DNA of 64,000 nucleotides, from NCBI RefSeq assembly GCF_001308015.1, contig NZ_LGYH01000001.1, positions 372,001 through 436,000 of the forward strand, written 5' to 3'. This document shows, piece by piece, positions 1 to 14,432 of this stretch. The notes under the pieces are model-generated. The model saw only the letters and a list, made by a program, of their open reading frames with translations. It searched no databases and was not told the DNA's origin. The translations under genes were made by a program, and so were the position numbers. Each line of letters starts with the position of its first letter. The first letter of the stretch is position 1. The DNA comes from Neisseria sp. 83E34. Its GTDB lineage: Bacteria > Pseudomonadota > Gammaproteobacteria > Burkholderiales > Neisseriaceae.

Positions 1-855
1 ATGCTGATTGTGCCGCAAGTTTATTACGATTATTGCAGCCGTGATGTGCTTACAATCGAATGGATGAATGGCACTCCTGTTGCCGATATTCCCCGGCTCA
101 AAGAAAAAGGCATCGATTTACACCGCCTGGCGCGCTATGGTGTGGAAATATTTTTTACACAAGTATTCCGCCACGGTTTTTTTCATGCCGATATGCATCC
201 TGGCAATATTCTAGTAGCGGATGACGGCCGTTATATTGCGCTTGACTTCGGTATTGTCGGTAGTTTAACTGATTATGACAAACGCTATTTAGCCATCAAC
301 TTTTTGGCGTTTTTTAACCGCGATTACCACCGTGTGGCAACCGCACACATAGAATCCGGCTGGGTGCCGCCTGATACGCGGGCGGAAGAGCTGGAGGCTG
401 CTGTGCGTGCGGTGTGCGAACCGATTTTCAATAAGCCCATATCGCAGATTTCTTTCGGTCTGGTTTTGATGCGTTTGTTTGAAACCAGCCGGCGCTTTAA
501 TGTTGAAATCCAGCCGCAGCTTGTATTGCTGCAAAAAACGCTGCTGAATATCGAAGGCCTAGGCCGTCAATTGGATCCTGATCTGGATTTGTGGATCACA
601 GCGAAGCCTTTTTTAACCCGCTGGATGACAGAGCAAGTCGGGCCTAAAGCCTTTTTGAACACTTTGAAAAACGAAGCGCCTGATTGGGCCCAAATCCTTC
701 CCAGTCTGCCGAGAAAAATCAATATGTTGGTGGATGAAACCCGCCAACAAGAAATGCGTGATGCTTATATACATTTGGTAAAAACACAGCAAAGGCAGAA
801 TTTCTGGCTGTGTATTATTGCTGTGGCGCTCGTGCTGATTGTGTTGTTTAAGTAA
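1..855 (+). CDS. ubiB: UbiB-family ABC1 kinase-like protein, 5' partial
   Basis: C-terminal 284 residues of a UbiB-type atypical kinase. UbiB supports ubiquinone biosynthesis at the inner membrane and binds ATP; full-length homologues are about 500-550 residues, so the N-terminal part lies upstream of the window. The sequence shows the HADMHPGNI catalytic-loop signature near residue 63 and the metal-binding DFG near residue 81. The last 20 residues form a hydrophobic membrane segment ([16 protein letters not shown]), as expected of UbiB. The first ATG in the window is internal to the real gene. Identification is confident; only the start is missing. Confidence 0.9.
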   Translation: MLIVPQVYYDYCSRDVLTIEWMNGTPVADIPRLKEKGIDLHRLARYGVEIFFTQVFRHGFFHADMHPGNILVADDGRYIALDFGIVGSLTDYDKRYLAINFLAFFNRDYHRVATAHIESGWVPPDTRAEELEAAVRAVCEPIFNKPISQISFGLVLMRLFETSRRFNVEIQPQLVLLQKTLLNIEGLGRQLDPDLDLWITAKPFLTRWMTEQVGPKAFLNTLKNEAPDWAQILPSLPRKINMLVDETRQQEMRDAYIHLVKTQQRQNFWLCIIAVALVLIVLFK

Positions 856-896
856 TTTTTTCGATTTGGTTGCGGATAAAGCCGGTATTGTTCGCG

Positions 897-974
897 ATAT
901 AGTCAATCAACTCAACACTACTTGTCATGTCTTCGGCTTGCTGCCTTGTACCAAGGTAATTTGATTGACTATAT
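897..974. repeat. Small inverted-repeat element, Correia-like MITE
   Basis: A 78-bp segment with perfect 14-bp terminal inverted repeats (atatagtcaatcaa at 897-910 and its complement at 961-974). The centre contains cttcggcttgctgccttgt, which resembles the internal part of Neisseria Correia elements, whose ends are TATAGTGGATTAA. It may be a short, diverged member of that family. The family assignment is inference; the inverted repeat is directly visible. Confidence 0.5.
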
Positions 975-1002
975 TTGACAAACAATGTGCTTTGTATGAT
1001 TT

Positions 1003-1042
1003 GCAATGCCTGTCTGAAAACTTTTCAGACAGGCATTGTTCT
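1003..1042. terminator. Bidirectional terminator made of paired uptake sequences
   Basis: Inverted pair of TGCCTGTCTGAA copies separated by a few bases, between the convergent ubiB and uvrC genes. In Neisseria, paired DUS commonly serve as intrinsic terminators. Confidence 0.75.
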
Positions 1043-1083
1043 TATTATGATTGCGTATTTGAAAGGTTACGCAAAGACTTCGG

Positions 1084-2919
1084 TTAATGCAGGCTGTCGT
1101 AAATTTTTTGAGCCAGCGCTAAACTGATGCCTTCGGTTTGCGCAAGCTCTTCCACGCCCGCAGCCTGTACCCCGCGCAAGCCGCCAAAGCGGGTAAGTAA
1201 TGCCTGGCGACGCTTGCTGCCGATACCCGGAATATCATTGAGAGATGATGTAACCCTTGCTTTATCCCGCTTTTTACGGTGGCCTGTGATGGCGAAACGG
1301 TGCGATTCATCGCGTACCGTCTGTAAAAGATGCAGGGCAGGGCTGTTGGGAGGGAGTTGGAACACTTCTCCTGTAAAGGGCAGAATCAATTCTTCCAAAC
1401 CCGCTTTGCGTTCAGGGCCTTTTGCTATGCCGATAATCGGGATGTTCAAGCCCAGTTCTTCCCATACTTCCACAGCTACGCCGACTTGGCCTTTTCCGCC
1501 ATCAATCAATACGGCATCAGGCCATTTCACCGATTCACCGTTGGCTTCGGCTTCAGTCATTTTCCCATAACGGCGGGTCAGCACTTCCCGCATCGCTGCG
1601 TAGTCGTCACCTGCTTTTGCGTCTTTGATGTTGTAACGCCGGTATTGGGAGGGTTGGATACTTTGTTCATCATAAACCACGCAAGAAGCCATGGTGGCCT
1701 CACCTTGAGTGTGGCTGATATCGAAGCATTCCAAACGGTTAAGTTCTTCCGGGTTTACATTCAGTAAGCGTGCAAGCTCATCTAGCCGGTGCTGCTGGTT
1801 GGTATGTTGGGAAATATGTTGGTTAATTGCCAAAGCTGCATTTCGTTCAGCCATTTTCAGCCAAACTTTGCGCTCGCCTATGGTTTTGCTGACAAACTGA
1901 ATTTGCTTGCCATGTTCGCCGTTTAATGCTTCTTGCAGGCTTTGGGGAAGAATGAAATTGCTGATAATGATATCCGGCTTGGATTTGCTCAAATAATGTT
2001 GTGCAACAAAAGCTTCGGCGTAATCTTGGATATCGGGATTAGGATCGTTGCGGGTGTCGGGAAAAAAACTTTTGTCGCCCACATGTCGTCCGCCGCGTAT
2101 GCTGACCCAGTGCACGCAAACAACACCATGCTCTGAAGCGACTGCAAGAATGTCGATATCATTTGGGTTGTTCGGGTTTTTACTGTCGATAAATTGCTGG
2201 CTTTGCACCAAACCTAAAGCCTGAATTTGATCGCGGTAACGCGCGGCTTCTTCAAAGTGGAGTTGCTCAGCTGCCTGCTGCATTTTGTGATACAGCATCT
2301 GGGTAAGTTCATCGGTTTTACCGTTTAGAAAGGTAACGGCTTCGCGTACGCTATTCTGATAATCCTCACGGGAAATATGGCCGACGCAAGGGCCGGAGCA
2401 GCGTTTTATTTGATAAAGCAAACAAGCGCGGTCGCGGTGTTCGAATACACTGTCCTCACAGGTGCGCAGCCGGAATACTTTCTGCAAAATCTGTATGCTG
2501 TTGTGTACGGCATACCCGTTGGGGTAAGGGCCGAAATATTGATTGGGCTTTTTGAGCGTTCCGCGGTAATACGCCATCTGCGGAAAATCGTGCCCGCTGA
2601 GCATCAGATAGGGATAGCTTTTATCATCACGAAAGAGAATATTGTATTTGGGTGATAAAGCCTTGATCAGATTGTTTTCTAAGATTAGTGCTTCTGCCTC
2701 TGAGCGTGTTACCGTGGTTTCCACCGAGGCAATCTGCTTAATCATCAGGCTGATGCGGGGTGAATGATCGCTTTTTTGAAAATAGCTGGATACACGGCGT
2801 TTTAAGTTAACCGCTTTACCCACATACAAAACCTGCCCGTTTTTATCGAGCATGCGATAAACACCGGGCAGATTTGGCAGGTTTTTTAAGAAAACAGACA
2901 GATTAAAACTGTGTGACAC
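1084..2919 (-). CDS. uvrC: Excinuclease ABC subunit C
   Basis: 611 residues, full length. UvrC makes the two incisions on either side of a lesion in nucleotide excision repair, acting with UvrA and UvrB. Visible domains in order: N-terminal GIY-YIG nuclease (GVYRML...VLYVGKA, residues about 18-40), a cysteine cluster (CLLYQIKRCSGPC, about 165-178), a UVR motif around 205-240, the RNase H-like endonuclease half starting at ECFDISHTQG (about 397), and C-terminal helix-hairpin-helix motifs (DIPGIGSKRRQALLTRFGG, about 556). The ATG start is followed directly by the conserved N-terminus. It is transcribed towards ubiB. Confidence 0.97.
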   Translation of the reverse strand: MSHSFNLSVFLKNLPNLPGVYRMLDKNGQVLYVGKAVNLKRRVSSYFQKSDHSPRISLMIKQIASVETTVTRSEAEALILENNLIKALSPKYNILFRDDKSYPYLMLSGHDFPQMAYYRGTLKKPNQYFGPYPNGYAVHNSIQILQKVFRLRTCEDSVFEHRDRACLLYQIKRCSGPCVGHISREDYQNSVREAVTFLNGKTDELTQMLYHKMQQAAEQLHFEEAARYRDQIQALGLVQSQQFIDSKNPNNPNDIDILAVASEHGVVCVHWVSIRGGRHVGDKSFFPDTRNDPNPDIQDYAEAFVAQHYLSKSKPDIIISNFILPQSLQEALNGEHGKQIQFVSKTIGERKVWLKMAERNAALAINQHISQHTNQQHRLDELARLLNVNPEELNRLECFDISHTQGEATMASCVVYDEQSIQPSQYRRYNIKDAKAGDDYAAMREVLTRRYGKMTEAEANGESVKWPDAVLIDGGKGQVGVAVEVWEELGLNIPIIGIAKGPERKAGLEELILPFTGEVFQLPPNSPALHLLQTVRDESHRFAITGHRKKRDKARVTSSLNDIPGIGSKRRQALLTRFGGLRGVQAAGVEELAQTEGISLALAQKIYDSLH

Positions 2920-2935
2920 AATATCTCAGAAATGA

Positions 2936-3418
2936 TTAACTGGGCGATTGGGCCGCAGGCGTGGATGCAGGAGCCGGAGTAGAGCAGAATTTTTCAATAT
3001 CTGCATCATAACGTGCCATTAAGGTATCGCGATTGGCTGTTCGGGCAGACTCGGCAAATGCGCGGTTCATGCGCGCAGTTTTACAGTTAGCTTCTTGTGT
3101 TTTACGGTTTTCTTCTTCAATTTGTTTGTTTTTTTCTTCGACCTGTTTATTATTAGCAGCCATTTTGTCGTTAATCTGCTTTTGCTGTTCGGCCAAAGAT
3201 GCACCTTCTGAGGCGGAATTTGCAGCAGGCGGTGTGCTTACGGTTTGCGTGCGCACATTGATCGTGTTAACACCGTTGCTTTTCAAATTGCGGGGAACAT
3301 CCGAGTAAGTATTGGTTCCGTTAGCATTTTTCCAACTATATACCTCTTTGGCCTGAAGGCTTGTTGAGGCGAGAATCAAACCGAGCGCGGTTAGTTTGGC
3401 AAATGAAGTAATGTGCAT
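2936..3418 (-). CDS. DUF4124 domain periplasmic protein
   Basis: 160 residues with an N-terminal signal peptide ending near LQAKEVYSW. Directly after it comes the DUF4124 signature (EVYSWKNANGTNTYSDVPRN), a small domain common in secreted proteins of beta- and gammaproteobacteria and of unknown function. The middle is a charged, glutamine- and lysine-rich helical stretch (residues about 80-115), probably coiled coil, and the tail is alanine/proline rich. It lies 16 bp upstream of uvrC on the same strand and may be cotranscribed with it. No enzymatic residues are evident. Confidence 0.8.
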   Translation of the reverse strand: MHITSFAKLTALGLILASTSLQAKEVYSWKNANGTNTYSDVPRNLKSNGVNTINVRTQTVSTPPAANSASEGASLAEQQKQINDKMAANNKQVEEKNKQIEEENRKTQEANCKTARMNRAFAESARTANRDTLMARYDADIEKFCSTPAPASTPAAQSPS

Positions 3419-3594
3419 ATTTATTCTTTCGGAATTTCAATATTATGTATGATTGAATAAAGCTTAGTGTTTGATTCTACCGTGTTCCGTTGGTGCTGTC
3501 ATGGAAACTTGTAAAAAAATGGTTTTTTTTGTTTGGTGCGGCTTACTAAAGCGCGGCGGATTTGCTACAATATCGTGCATCTTGCACAAACTGA

Positions 3595-5076
<1,482 letters not shown>

Positions 5077-5087
5077 TATTTGTGATA

Positions 5088-5117
5088 AAACTGCCAGTTT
5101 AACTACTGGCAGTTTTT
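5088..5117 (+). terminator. Rho-independent terminator of guaB
   Basis: Stem aactgccagt / actggcagtt with a five-base loop, followed by a T run, 12 bp after the guaB stop codon. Confidence 0.8.
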
Positions 5118-5161
5118 CTGGCTGGGCACTGGCTGTTAAAAGCTGTTGGCTTGCTGATTGA

Positions 5162-6547
<1,386 letters not shown>

Positions 6548-6559
6548 GGCATTACCAGC

Positions 6560-6841
6560 ATGAGATGGGTTACTGTTTTTCTGAGCATCTGTATTGTCGG
6601 CTCGCAATACGACCTTTGGCTGTCGAAAGGCGGCTGGCGCGACATGTGGCGCCTGCAAAACGAAGTGGCAACGCAGGAAACGGAAAACAGTATGCTCACT
6701 TTGCGTAATAATGCCTTGGCGGCTGAAGTGGATGATCTGGCAAACGGTAAAGAAGCCATCGCCGAAATCGCTCGGGTAGATTTAGGCTACATCAGGGACG
6801 GCGAGATTTATTACCGCATGGTTGACCAAAGAAACCGCTGA
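6560..6841 (+). CDS. ftsB: Cell division protein FtsB
   Basis: 93 residues. A short N-terminal membrane span (WVTVFLSICIVGSQYDLWL) is followed by a coiled coil (residues about 30-70) and the conserved tail ARVDLGYIRDGEIYYRMV. This is the bitopic architecture of FtsB, which bridges FtsQ and FtsL in the divisome. Position directly behind eno supports the call. The protein is as short as expected. Confidence 0.9.
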   Translation: MRWVTVFLSICIVGSQYDLWLSKGGWRDMWRLQNEVATQETENSMLTLRNNALAAEVDDLANGKEAIAEIARVDLGYIRDGEIYYRMVDQRNR

Positions 6842-6868
6842 TTGGTATTTGATTTATCCTAGTTAAAG

Positions 6869-6902
6869 AATGCCTGTCTGAAAAGTTTTCAGGCAGGCAT
6901 TT
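6869..6902 (+). terminator. Uptake-sequence hairpin terminator after ftsB
   Basis: TGCCTGTCTGAA paired with an imperfect complement (one base differs in the right arm, caggcaggca), 28 bp after the ftsB stop. Confidence 0.7.
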
Positions 6903-6946
6903 GGTTTGCGGTTCGGTTTTGAGGAGCGCTTCGGTATGCTTGAGCA

Positions 6947-6975
6947 CTTTTCAGACAGGCAATGCCTGTCTGAAA
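6947..6975. repeat. Back-to-back uptake-sequence pair
   Basis: TTCAGACAGGCA immediately followed by TGCCTGTCTGAA, two DUS copies in inverted orientation with almost no spacer, in the leader of the ETF-QO gene. Confidence 0.7.
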
Positions 6976-7092
6976 ATATTTGCTTCGGCAGATGTTATAA
7001 TAAACAGTAAACCATTCAATTTATTCAGTTTGAATCTCTATTTGAATGCATTCAAGCTGGCACAAGCAATAAAAATCACAGGAACATAAACA

Positions 7093-8751
7093 ATGGACAT
7101 GCAAGGCATTGAACGCGACAGCATGCAATATGATGTAGTTATTGTCGGCGCAGGCCCCGCCGGTTTGAGCGCGGCCATCCGCTTGAAGCAGCTGGCTGAA
7201 AAAGCAGGTAGGGAAGCGAGCGTCTGCGTGGTGGAAAAAGGCTCGGAGGTGGGTGCCAATATTTTATCGGGTGCCGTTATTGACCCAATTGCATTAACCG
7301 AGCTGCTGCCGGATTGGCGGCAAAACGGTGCGCCGTTAACCCGCAGCGTTACCGAAGATAAGGTATTGTTTCTCACACAAGAAAAGGCCTATAAATTACC
7401 GACTGCACCAAGCTTTAAAAATCATGGCAACTACATCATCAGCCTCGGGCAGCTTACCCGTTGGCTGGCCGAGCAGGCGGAAAACCTCGGTGTGGAAATC
7501 TATCCTGGCTTCGCAGCTACCGAAGTGCTCTATCATGCTGACGGCTCGGTTAAAGGCATTGCTACCGGCAATATGGGTGTGGGAAAAGATGGCGAGGCCA
7601 CTGATATGTTCCAGCCCGGCATGGAACTTTGGGCGCAGCAAACGCTGTTTGCCGAGGGCTGCAGGGGTTCCTTATCGAAACATCTGATTGAGCGCTTCCA
7701 GCTTGATAAACATAGTCAACCGCAAACTTACGGTATCGGCATTAAGGAAATTTGGGAAGTGGCCGAAGGCAAATGCCAACCCGGTTTGGTGGTGCACAGC
7801 ACAGGCTGGCCGCTGGATACCAAAACTTATGGCGGCTCGTTTATTTATCATCTCGATAATAATCAGGTTGCGGTGGGTTTCGTGGTGGGGCTGGATTATG
7901 AAAACCCTTATTTGTCGCCATTTGAAGAGTTTCAGCGTTTTAAAACCCATCCTGAAATCCGTAAAACATTTGAAGGAGGCCGCCGCATTGCTTATGGTGC
8001 GCGCGCTTTGGTGGAAGGCGGCTGGCAGAGCTTGCCGCGTTTGAGTTTCCCCGGTGGCTTGCTGGTTGGCGATGCTGCAGGTTTTTTGAATGTGCCGCGT
8101 ATTAAAGGCATACATACCGCGATGAAGTCGGCCATGCTGGCCGCAGAGGCGGTGTTTCCCCGTTTGGAAGAGAGCGGATTCGAACCGGAAAGCGGCAAGG
8201 AAATCACAACTTTGCAGGGTTCGCTGGAAAGCAGTTGGTTGGGCAAAGAGCTGTATGCGGTGCGCAATATCCGGCCTTCGTTCAAATGGGGCATGTGGGC
8301 AGCGTTTGCCTACACAGGCTTGGAGCAGTATGTGCTTAAGGGCCGCGGCCCGTGGACACTCAAACACCATGCGCCGGATTATGCAACGCTGAAAAAAGCT
8401 GCCGATTGCCGTCCGATTGATTACCCGAAGCCGGATAATGCGCTCACTTTCGACCGGCTCAGCAGCGTATTTCTGGCTAATATCAGCCATGAGGAGAATC
8501 AGCCTTCCCATTTGGTTTTGCGCAATCCCGAAGCTATGATCAATGTGAACCATAAAGAATATGCTTCGCCCGAAACGCGCTACTGCCCGGCTGCGGTTTA
8601 TGAAATTGTAGAAGAGGGCGGACAGCCGCAGTTGCAGATCAACGCCTCAAACTGTGTGCATTGCAAAACCTGCGATATCAAAGACCCAACGCAGAATATC
8701 AACTGGGTTTGCCCCGAAGGCGGCAGCGGCCCGAATTACGGCGCGATGTAA
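7093..8751 (+). CDS. Electron transfer flavoprotein-ubiquinone oxidoreductase
   Basis: 552 residues, the normal bacterial length. This FAD and 4Fe-4S protein passes electrons from electron transfer flavoprotein to ubiquinone at the membrane. The N-terminal FAD-binding GxGxxG motif is clear (VVIVGAGPAGLSAAIRL). A second dinucleotide-contact region is GGLLVGDAAGFLNVPRIKGIH. The C-terminal ferredoxin-like cluster NCVHCKTCDIKDP...WVCPEGG supplies the four cysteines for the iron-sulfur centre. The ATG has an AGGA ribosome-binding site. No ETF subunit genes are nearby. Confidence 0.95.
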   Translation: MDMQGIERDSMQYDVVIVGAGPAGLSAAIRLKQLAEKAGREASVCVVEKGSEVGANILSGAVIDPIALTELLPDWRQNGAPLTRSVTEDKVLFLTQEKAYKLPTAPSFKNHGNYIISLGQLTRWLAEQAENLGVEIYPGFAATEVLYHADGSVKGIATGNMGVGKDGEATDMFQPGMELWAQQTLFAEGCRGSLSKHLIERFQLDKHSQPQTYGIGIKEIWEVAEGKCQPGLVVHSTGWPLDTKTYGGSFIYHLDNNQVAVGFVVGLDYENPYLSPFEEFQRFKTHPEIRKTFEGGRRIAYGARALVEGGWQSLPRLSFPGGLLVGDAAGFLNVPRIKGIHTAMKSAMLAAEAVFPRLEESGFEPESGKEITTLQGSLESSWLGKELYAVRNIRPSFKWGMWAAFAYTGLEQYVLKGRGPWTLKHHAPDYATLKKAADCRPIDYPKPDNALTFDRLSSVFLANISHEENQPSHLVLRNPEAMINVNHKEYASPETRYCPAAVYEIVEEGGQPQLQINASNCVHCKTCDIKDPTQNINWVCPEGGSGPNYGAM

Positions 8752-8765
8752 AAATAATTAAGACA

Positions 8766-8812
8766 AGCCTGTCTGAAAAACCGGAGCGTTTATATTTTCA
8801 GACAGGCATTAT
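8766..8812 (+). terminator. Uptake-sequence hairpin terminator
   Basis: Inverted DUS pair with a loop of about 20 bases, 15 bp after the ETF-QO stop codon. Confidence 0.7.
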
Positions 8813-8826
8813 TTATGTATATCACA

Positions 8827-8927
8827 AATAGACTTTATTCCTGCTACGGCGTTGCTGCGCCTTGCAGTATCAATCGTACTGTCTACGGCCTGCTGCCTTG
8901 TATGAAAAATGTGTCGGTTTAACTATA
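8827..8927. repeat. Correia-like repeat remnant
   Basis: About 100 bp starting atagactttat and ending tttaactata, imperfect terminal inverted repeats. The interior (ctacggcgttgctgcgcc, gtactgtctacggcctgctg) closely resembles Neisseria Correia repeat-enclosed elements recalled from memory. The remaining 120 bp up to ackA hold no gene. Confidence 0.5.
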
Positions 8928-9049
8928 CATCAGGCAAATGGCAGTCATCAGATTTGCTGATGGCTGCCATTTAAATAAAAGATTGTACAAAGAGCCGGAT
9001 TTTTGAGTACATTTCGGCGGCAACATGAGAATAATTAAGGAGAAACCAT

Positions 9050-10303
9050 ATGACCAACGATCTGATTTTGGTATTAAACTGCGGCAGCTCTTCCCTCAAG
9101 GGCGCATTAATTGATAATAAAACCGGCGGCCTGATTCTCAGCTGCCTTGCTGAAAAGCTGACCACCCCCGACGCCTATATTACTTTCAAATATTTCGATA
9201 ATGCCGATATCAGACCGGTTGTGCGCCGTTCTTGGTTTGTAGACAGAAAAGACGGCGATAAACACGAAGTCAGCCTATCCGACCGCCATGATCATACCGG
9301 AGCAGTAGAAGCACTGCTCGAAGAATTGCGTGCGCATGATTTGCAAGATATGGTGCGTGCTATCGGACACCGTATCGTACACGGCGGCGAAAAATACAGC
9401 GGCTCGGTTGTGATTGACGACAAAGTATTGGATGTACTCGAAGAGTGTATTCCGCTTGCGCCGCTGCATAATCCGGCGAATCTTACCGGCATTCGTGCCG
9501 CACAAAGCATTTTCCCCGGATTGGTTAATGTGGGTGTGTTTGATACGGCTTTCCATCAAACCATGCCGGAGCACGCCTACACTTACGCAGTACCGCAAGA
9601 GCTTTACAAAGAATACGGCTTCCGCCGCTATGGTTTCCACGGTACCAGTTTCCGCTATGTTGCCCCGGTGGCTGCCGAAATGATCGGTAAAGACATTAAT
9701 GATTGCTCTCTAGTTATTGCACACTTGGGTAACGGTGCATCCGTTTGTGCAGTGAAAAACGGTGAGTCGCAAGACACCAGCATGGGTGTAACACCACTCG
9801 AGGGTTTGGTGATGGGTACACGAAGCGGAGATGTAGATCCCAGCATTTGCTCGTTTTTAGCTGAAAATGCCGGTATGGATGTAAAAGCCGTAACCGATAT
9901 GCTCAACAAGAAATCCGGCCTGCTCGGTATTTCCGGTTTATCAAACGACTGCCGTACTATTCAGGAAGCTGCAGCCGAAGGTCATGCAGGTGCGAAACTT
10001 GCGCTTGAAGTGATGACTTACCGCCTCGCAAAATACATTGCTTCTATGGCTGTGGCAACCAATGGCATTGATGCGTTGGTATTTACCGGAGGCATTGGTG
10101 AGAATTCGGACGTTGTCCGCAGTAAAACCGTAAACTATTTAGGTTTCTTGGGTTTGACCATCGATGAAGAGGCGAATAAAGCAGCACGCTTCGGTGCATC
10201 AGGCGTTATCAGCCAAAAAGGCCGCGAGCCGGCTGTGGTGGTGGTGCCGACTAATGAAGAGCGTATGATTGCCATGGATACAGGCCGTTTGGCAGGTTTG
10301 TAA
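9050..10303 (+). CDS. ackA: Acetate kinase
   Basis: 417 residues. It interconverts acetate + ATP and acetyl phosphate + ADP. Signatures: N-terminal NCGSSSLKGALID phosphate-binding motif, HRIVHGGEKY, YGFHGTSFRYV near residue 195, and VFTGGIGENSDVVR near residue 345. The start follows a strong AAGGAG. No phosphotransacetylase gene is adjacent. The protein is slightly longer than the E. coli enzyme because of an insertion around residues 50-75. Confidence 0.97.
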   Translation: MTNDLILVLNCGSSSLKGALIDNKTGGLILSCLAEKLTTPDAYITFKYFDNADIRPVVRRSWFVDRKDGDKHEVSLSDRHDHTGAVEALLEELRAHDLQDMVRAIGHRIVHGGEKYSGSVVIDDKVLDVLEECIPLAPLHNPANLTGIRAAQSIFPGLVNVGVFDTAFHQTMPEHAYTYAVPQELYKEYGFRRYGFHGTSFRYVAPVAAEMIGKDINDCSLVIAHLGNGASVCAVKNGESQDTSMGVTPLEGLVMGTRSGDVDPSICSFLAENAGMDVKAVTDMLNKKSGLLGISGLSNDCRTIQEAAAEGHAGAKLALEVMTYRLAKYIASMAVATNGIDALVFTGGIGENSDVVRSKTVNYLGFLGLTIDEEANKAARFGASGVISQKGREPAVVVVPTNEERMIAMDTGRLAGL

Positions 10304-10321
10304 GCGAGTTAGGCTGATATC

Positions 10322-10357
10322 AATAATGCCTGTCTGAATTTTTAGACAGGCATTATT
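10322..10357. terminator. Uptake-sequence bidirectional terminator
   Basis: aataatgcctgtctga and its complement around a short loop, between the convergent ackA and BrkB genes. Confidence 0.8.
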
Positions 10358-10388
10358 GATTTTTCAGCTTTAAAGGCATCGGCAATGC

Positions 10389-12309
<1,921 letters not shown>

Positions 12310-12703
12310 TATTTCTTAGGTATTTGTTTTCAGACAGGCATTTGCCTGTCTTTGTTATTTTGTTGCGGAGAATTTTGCATTAACAATTTTATGTAAGATT
12401 GTTAGTATGACTTGGCTCGATTGCTGGATGCTGATTATGTAGGCCAGTGATTGGGTGATAGATTAATGTGTTGTTTGTAATAGATTTATTTGAAATTCTT
12501 GTTATTTGAGATGGTGATGTTTGTAATTTAAGTTCTTTATTTGTTATGATTTAGTAAATTTGTAGTAATATAACACTGGCGTCATTCCGCAAATAACAGT
12601 ATGATTTCCTGTTGTCTAAAATTTGGACAAAATTTTACACTTGATGTTTTCTAAGTAAGTGTAAACCATATAATTATTTAAATTCAGAGATAGGATAAAC
12701 ATA
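12310..12703. promoter_or_regulatory. AT-rich leader region of the sugar transporter
   Basis: 394 bp without a gene. It contains a short DUS hairpin at 12328-12350 behind the flavoprotein gene, then a very AT-rich tract. A near-palindrome, gtctaaaatttggac at 12614-12628, sits about 80 bp before the transporter start and could be an operator. No promoter can be fixed with confidence. Confidence 0.35.
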
Positions 12704-13939
12704 ATGTCTTCACAAGCTTCAAGCAATAATACGCCGGCTCTTGGCGTGTTGACATCCCTCTTTTTTATGATGGGTGCAATCACTTCTCTAAATGATGTGT
12801 TGATTCCCCATTTGAAAAATGCGTTCAGTTTAAATTATACGCAAGCCATGTTGATTAACATGGTGTTTTTCGGCGCATACGCGCTCATGTCGATTCCAAT
12901 GGGTAAAGTGGTAGAAAAATTAGGTTATAAAAACGGCGTAATCGGCGGCTTTCTGATTGCTGCTTTGGGCTGCATTTTGTTTTACCCCGCTTCTACCAGT
13001 TTGTCTTACCCGGTTTTTCTTAGTGCTTTATTTATTTTGGCTTCCGGTATCACTTTATTGCAGGTGGCCGGTAACCCTTATGTAACTTTGCTGGCCAAGC
13101 CGGGCAAAGAATCTGCAACCCTAACATTGGTGCAGGCTTTTAACTCGGTAGGTACTACGGTTGCACCTCCTTTGGGCGGCTTGCTCATTTTGGCTGAAGC
13201 CAGCCAGCATATGGATCCGCTGCAAGAAGCACAATCGGTACAAATTCCTTATCTGGGTTTGGCCGGAGTATTAATCTTGCTGGCTGTTTTCGTGAAGTTG
13301 ATTCGATTGCCAGATGCAAAGGCAATCGCCGAAGCAGAAACCGAACATAATCATGACGGCAAAACCAGCGTGTGGCAGTATAAGCATATGATTTTGGGTG
13401 CGGTTGCTATTTTCTGCTATGTAGGTGCAGAGGTTGCAATAGGTAGCTTGTTGATTAATGTGATGGAAGCGGCTGCCGGTGTGACTCATTTGCAAGGTTC
13501 TAAATTGATTGCTTTTTATTGGGGTGGTGCAATGATAGGCCGCTTCTTGGGGTCTGCTGTAATGAGCCGGTTCCAACCAAGCAAATATTTAATGTTTAAC
13601 TCAGTGATGGCGATGATTTTAATTGCTGTAGCCATCCTCTCTGGTGGTAAAGTGGCGATGTTTGCTTTGTTGGGCGTAGGTTTCTTTAATTCAATCATGT
13701 TCCCGACAATTTTCTCGCTGGCTACCCGTGGTTTGGGTAAATTTACCGGCGCGGCTTCCGGCGTTATTTGCACAGCTATCGTGGGCGGTGCAATTATTCC
13801 TTTCACGCAAGGTATGTTGATTGACGGTTTAACCGGTAGCATGGGTGCAACCAGTGCATTGATGGCTTCTTTTGTATTGCCTATTTTGTGCTACTTGTAC
13901 ATTTCATTCTTTGCGGCTAAAGGTCATAAAGTTGACTAA
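12704..13939 (+). CDS. FucP/GluP-type sugar MFS transporter
   Basis: 411 residues with 12 predicted membrane spans. It belongs to the fucose/glucose/galactose:H+ symporter branch of the major facilitator superfamily. Family features are the N-terminal FFMMGAITSLNDVLIPHLK, LQVAGNPYVTLLAKP and AFNSVGTTVAPPLGGLL segments and the C-terminal half starting at VWQYKHMILGAVAIF. The substrate cannot be deduced; glucose or galactose is most likely for Neisseriaceae. It is a single-gene unit with a long AT-rich leader and its own terminator. Confidence 0.9.
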   Translation: MSSQASSNNTPALGVLTSLFFMMGAITSLNDVLIPHLKNAFSLNYTQAMLINMVFFGAYALMSIPMGKVVEKLGYKNGVIGGFLIAALGCILFYPASTSLSYPVFLSALFILASGITLLQVAGNPYVTLLAKPGKESATLTLVQAFNSVGTTVAPPLGGLLILAEASQHMDPLQEAQSVQIPYLGLAGVLILLAVFVKLIRLPDAKAIAEAETEHNHDGKTSVWQYKHMILGAVAIFCYVGAEVAIGSLLINVMEAAAGVTHLQGSKLIAFYWGGAMIGRFLGSAVMSRFQPSKYLMFNSVMAMILIAVAILSGGKVAMFALLGVGFFNSIMFPTIFSLATRGLGKFTGAASGVICTAIVGGAIIPFTQGMLIDGLTGSMGATSALMASFVLPILCYLYISFFAAKGHKVD

Positions 13940-13956
13940 GTAATTGATTGATCAGT

Positions 13957-13991
13957 ATGCCTGTCTGAAACGGTTTTCAGACAGGCATTTT
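13957..13991 (+). terminator. Uptake-sequence hairpin terminator
   Basis: Inverted TGCCTGTCTGAA pair followed by a T run, 18 bp after the transporter stop codon. Confidence 0.8.
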
Positions 13992-14130
13992 TAATTTTAA
14001 TATAATTGAGGAGCTTAAAGGTTAATGATTGAATTGTATCGTTTTTAGTTTGTCGTACGTAACATAGAAAAACAATAGTAGCGCCATTTTCCGGACAAAT
14101 CTGAATACGGTGGGAAGTGGCCGTGTTGTG

Positions 14131-14170
14131 GAAATGCCTGTCTGAAAATCACTTTTCAGACAGGCATTTC
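14131..14170. repeat. Inverted uptake-sequence pair
   Basis: Second DUS hairpin in the interval between the transporter and the tRNA-Pro gene; the interval 13940-14256 otherwise shows no gene. Confidence 0.7.
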
Positions 14171-14256
14171 ATTGCGCGGCAATTGCTTAGGAAGACATCT
14201 ATGGCTCAATGATTTGCAAAAACATTACTTTTCAACACTATTCTTTTATTGTTATA

Positions 14257-14292
14257 AAAAAACGGCTTTGAATAATTTCAAAGCCGTTTTTA
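14257..14292 (-). terminator. Terminator downstream of tRNA-Pro
   Basis: Strong stem aaacggctttga / tcaaagccgttt flanked by A and T runs, directly 3' of the minus-strand tRNA gene. Confidence 0.75.
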
Positions 14293-14298
14293 GATGTT

Positions 14299-14375
<77 letters not shown>

Positions 14376-14432
14376 AAAGACGATTATTTTAGATAGCGGC
14401 TTGAGCCTTGTCAAGGAAAAGCTCGGTTGTGC

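Noticed and set aside
7672-8553. 293-codon minus-strand frame inside the ETF-QO gene
   Set aside because: Long only because of codon bias of the sense gene; no ribosome-binding site and no domain.
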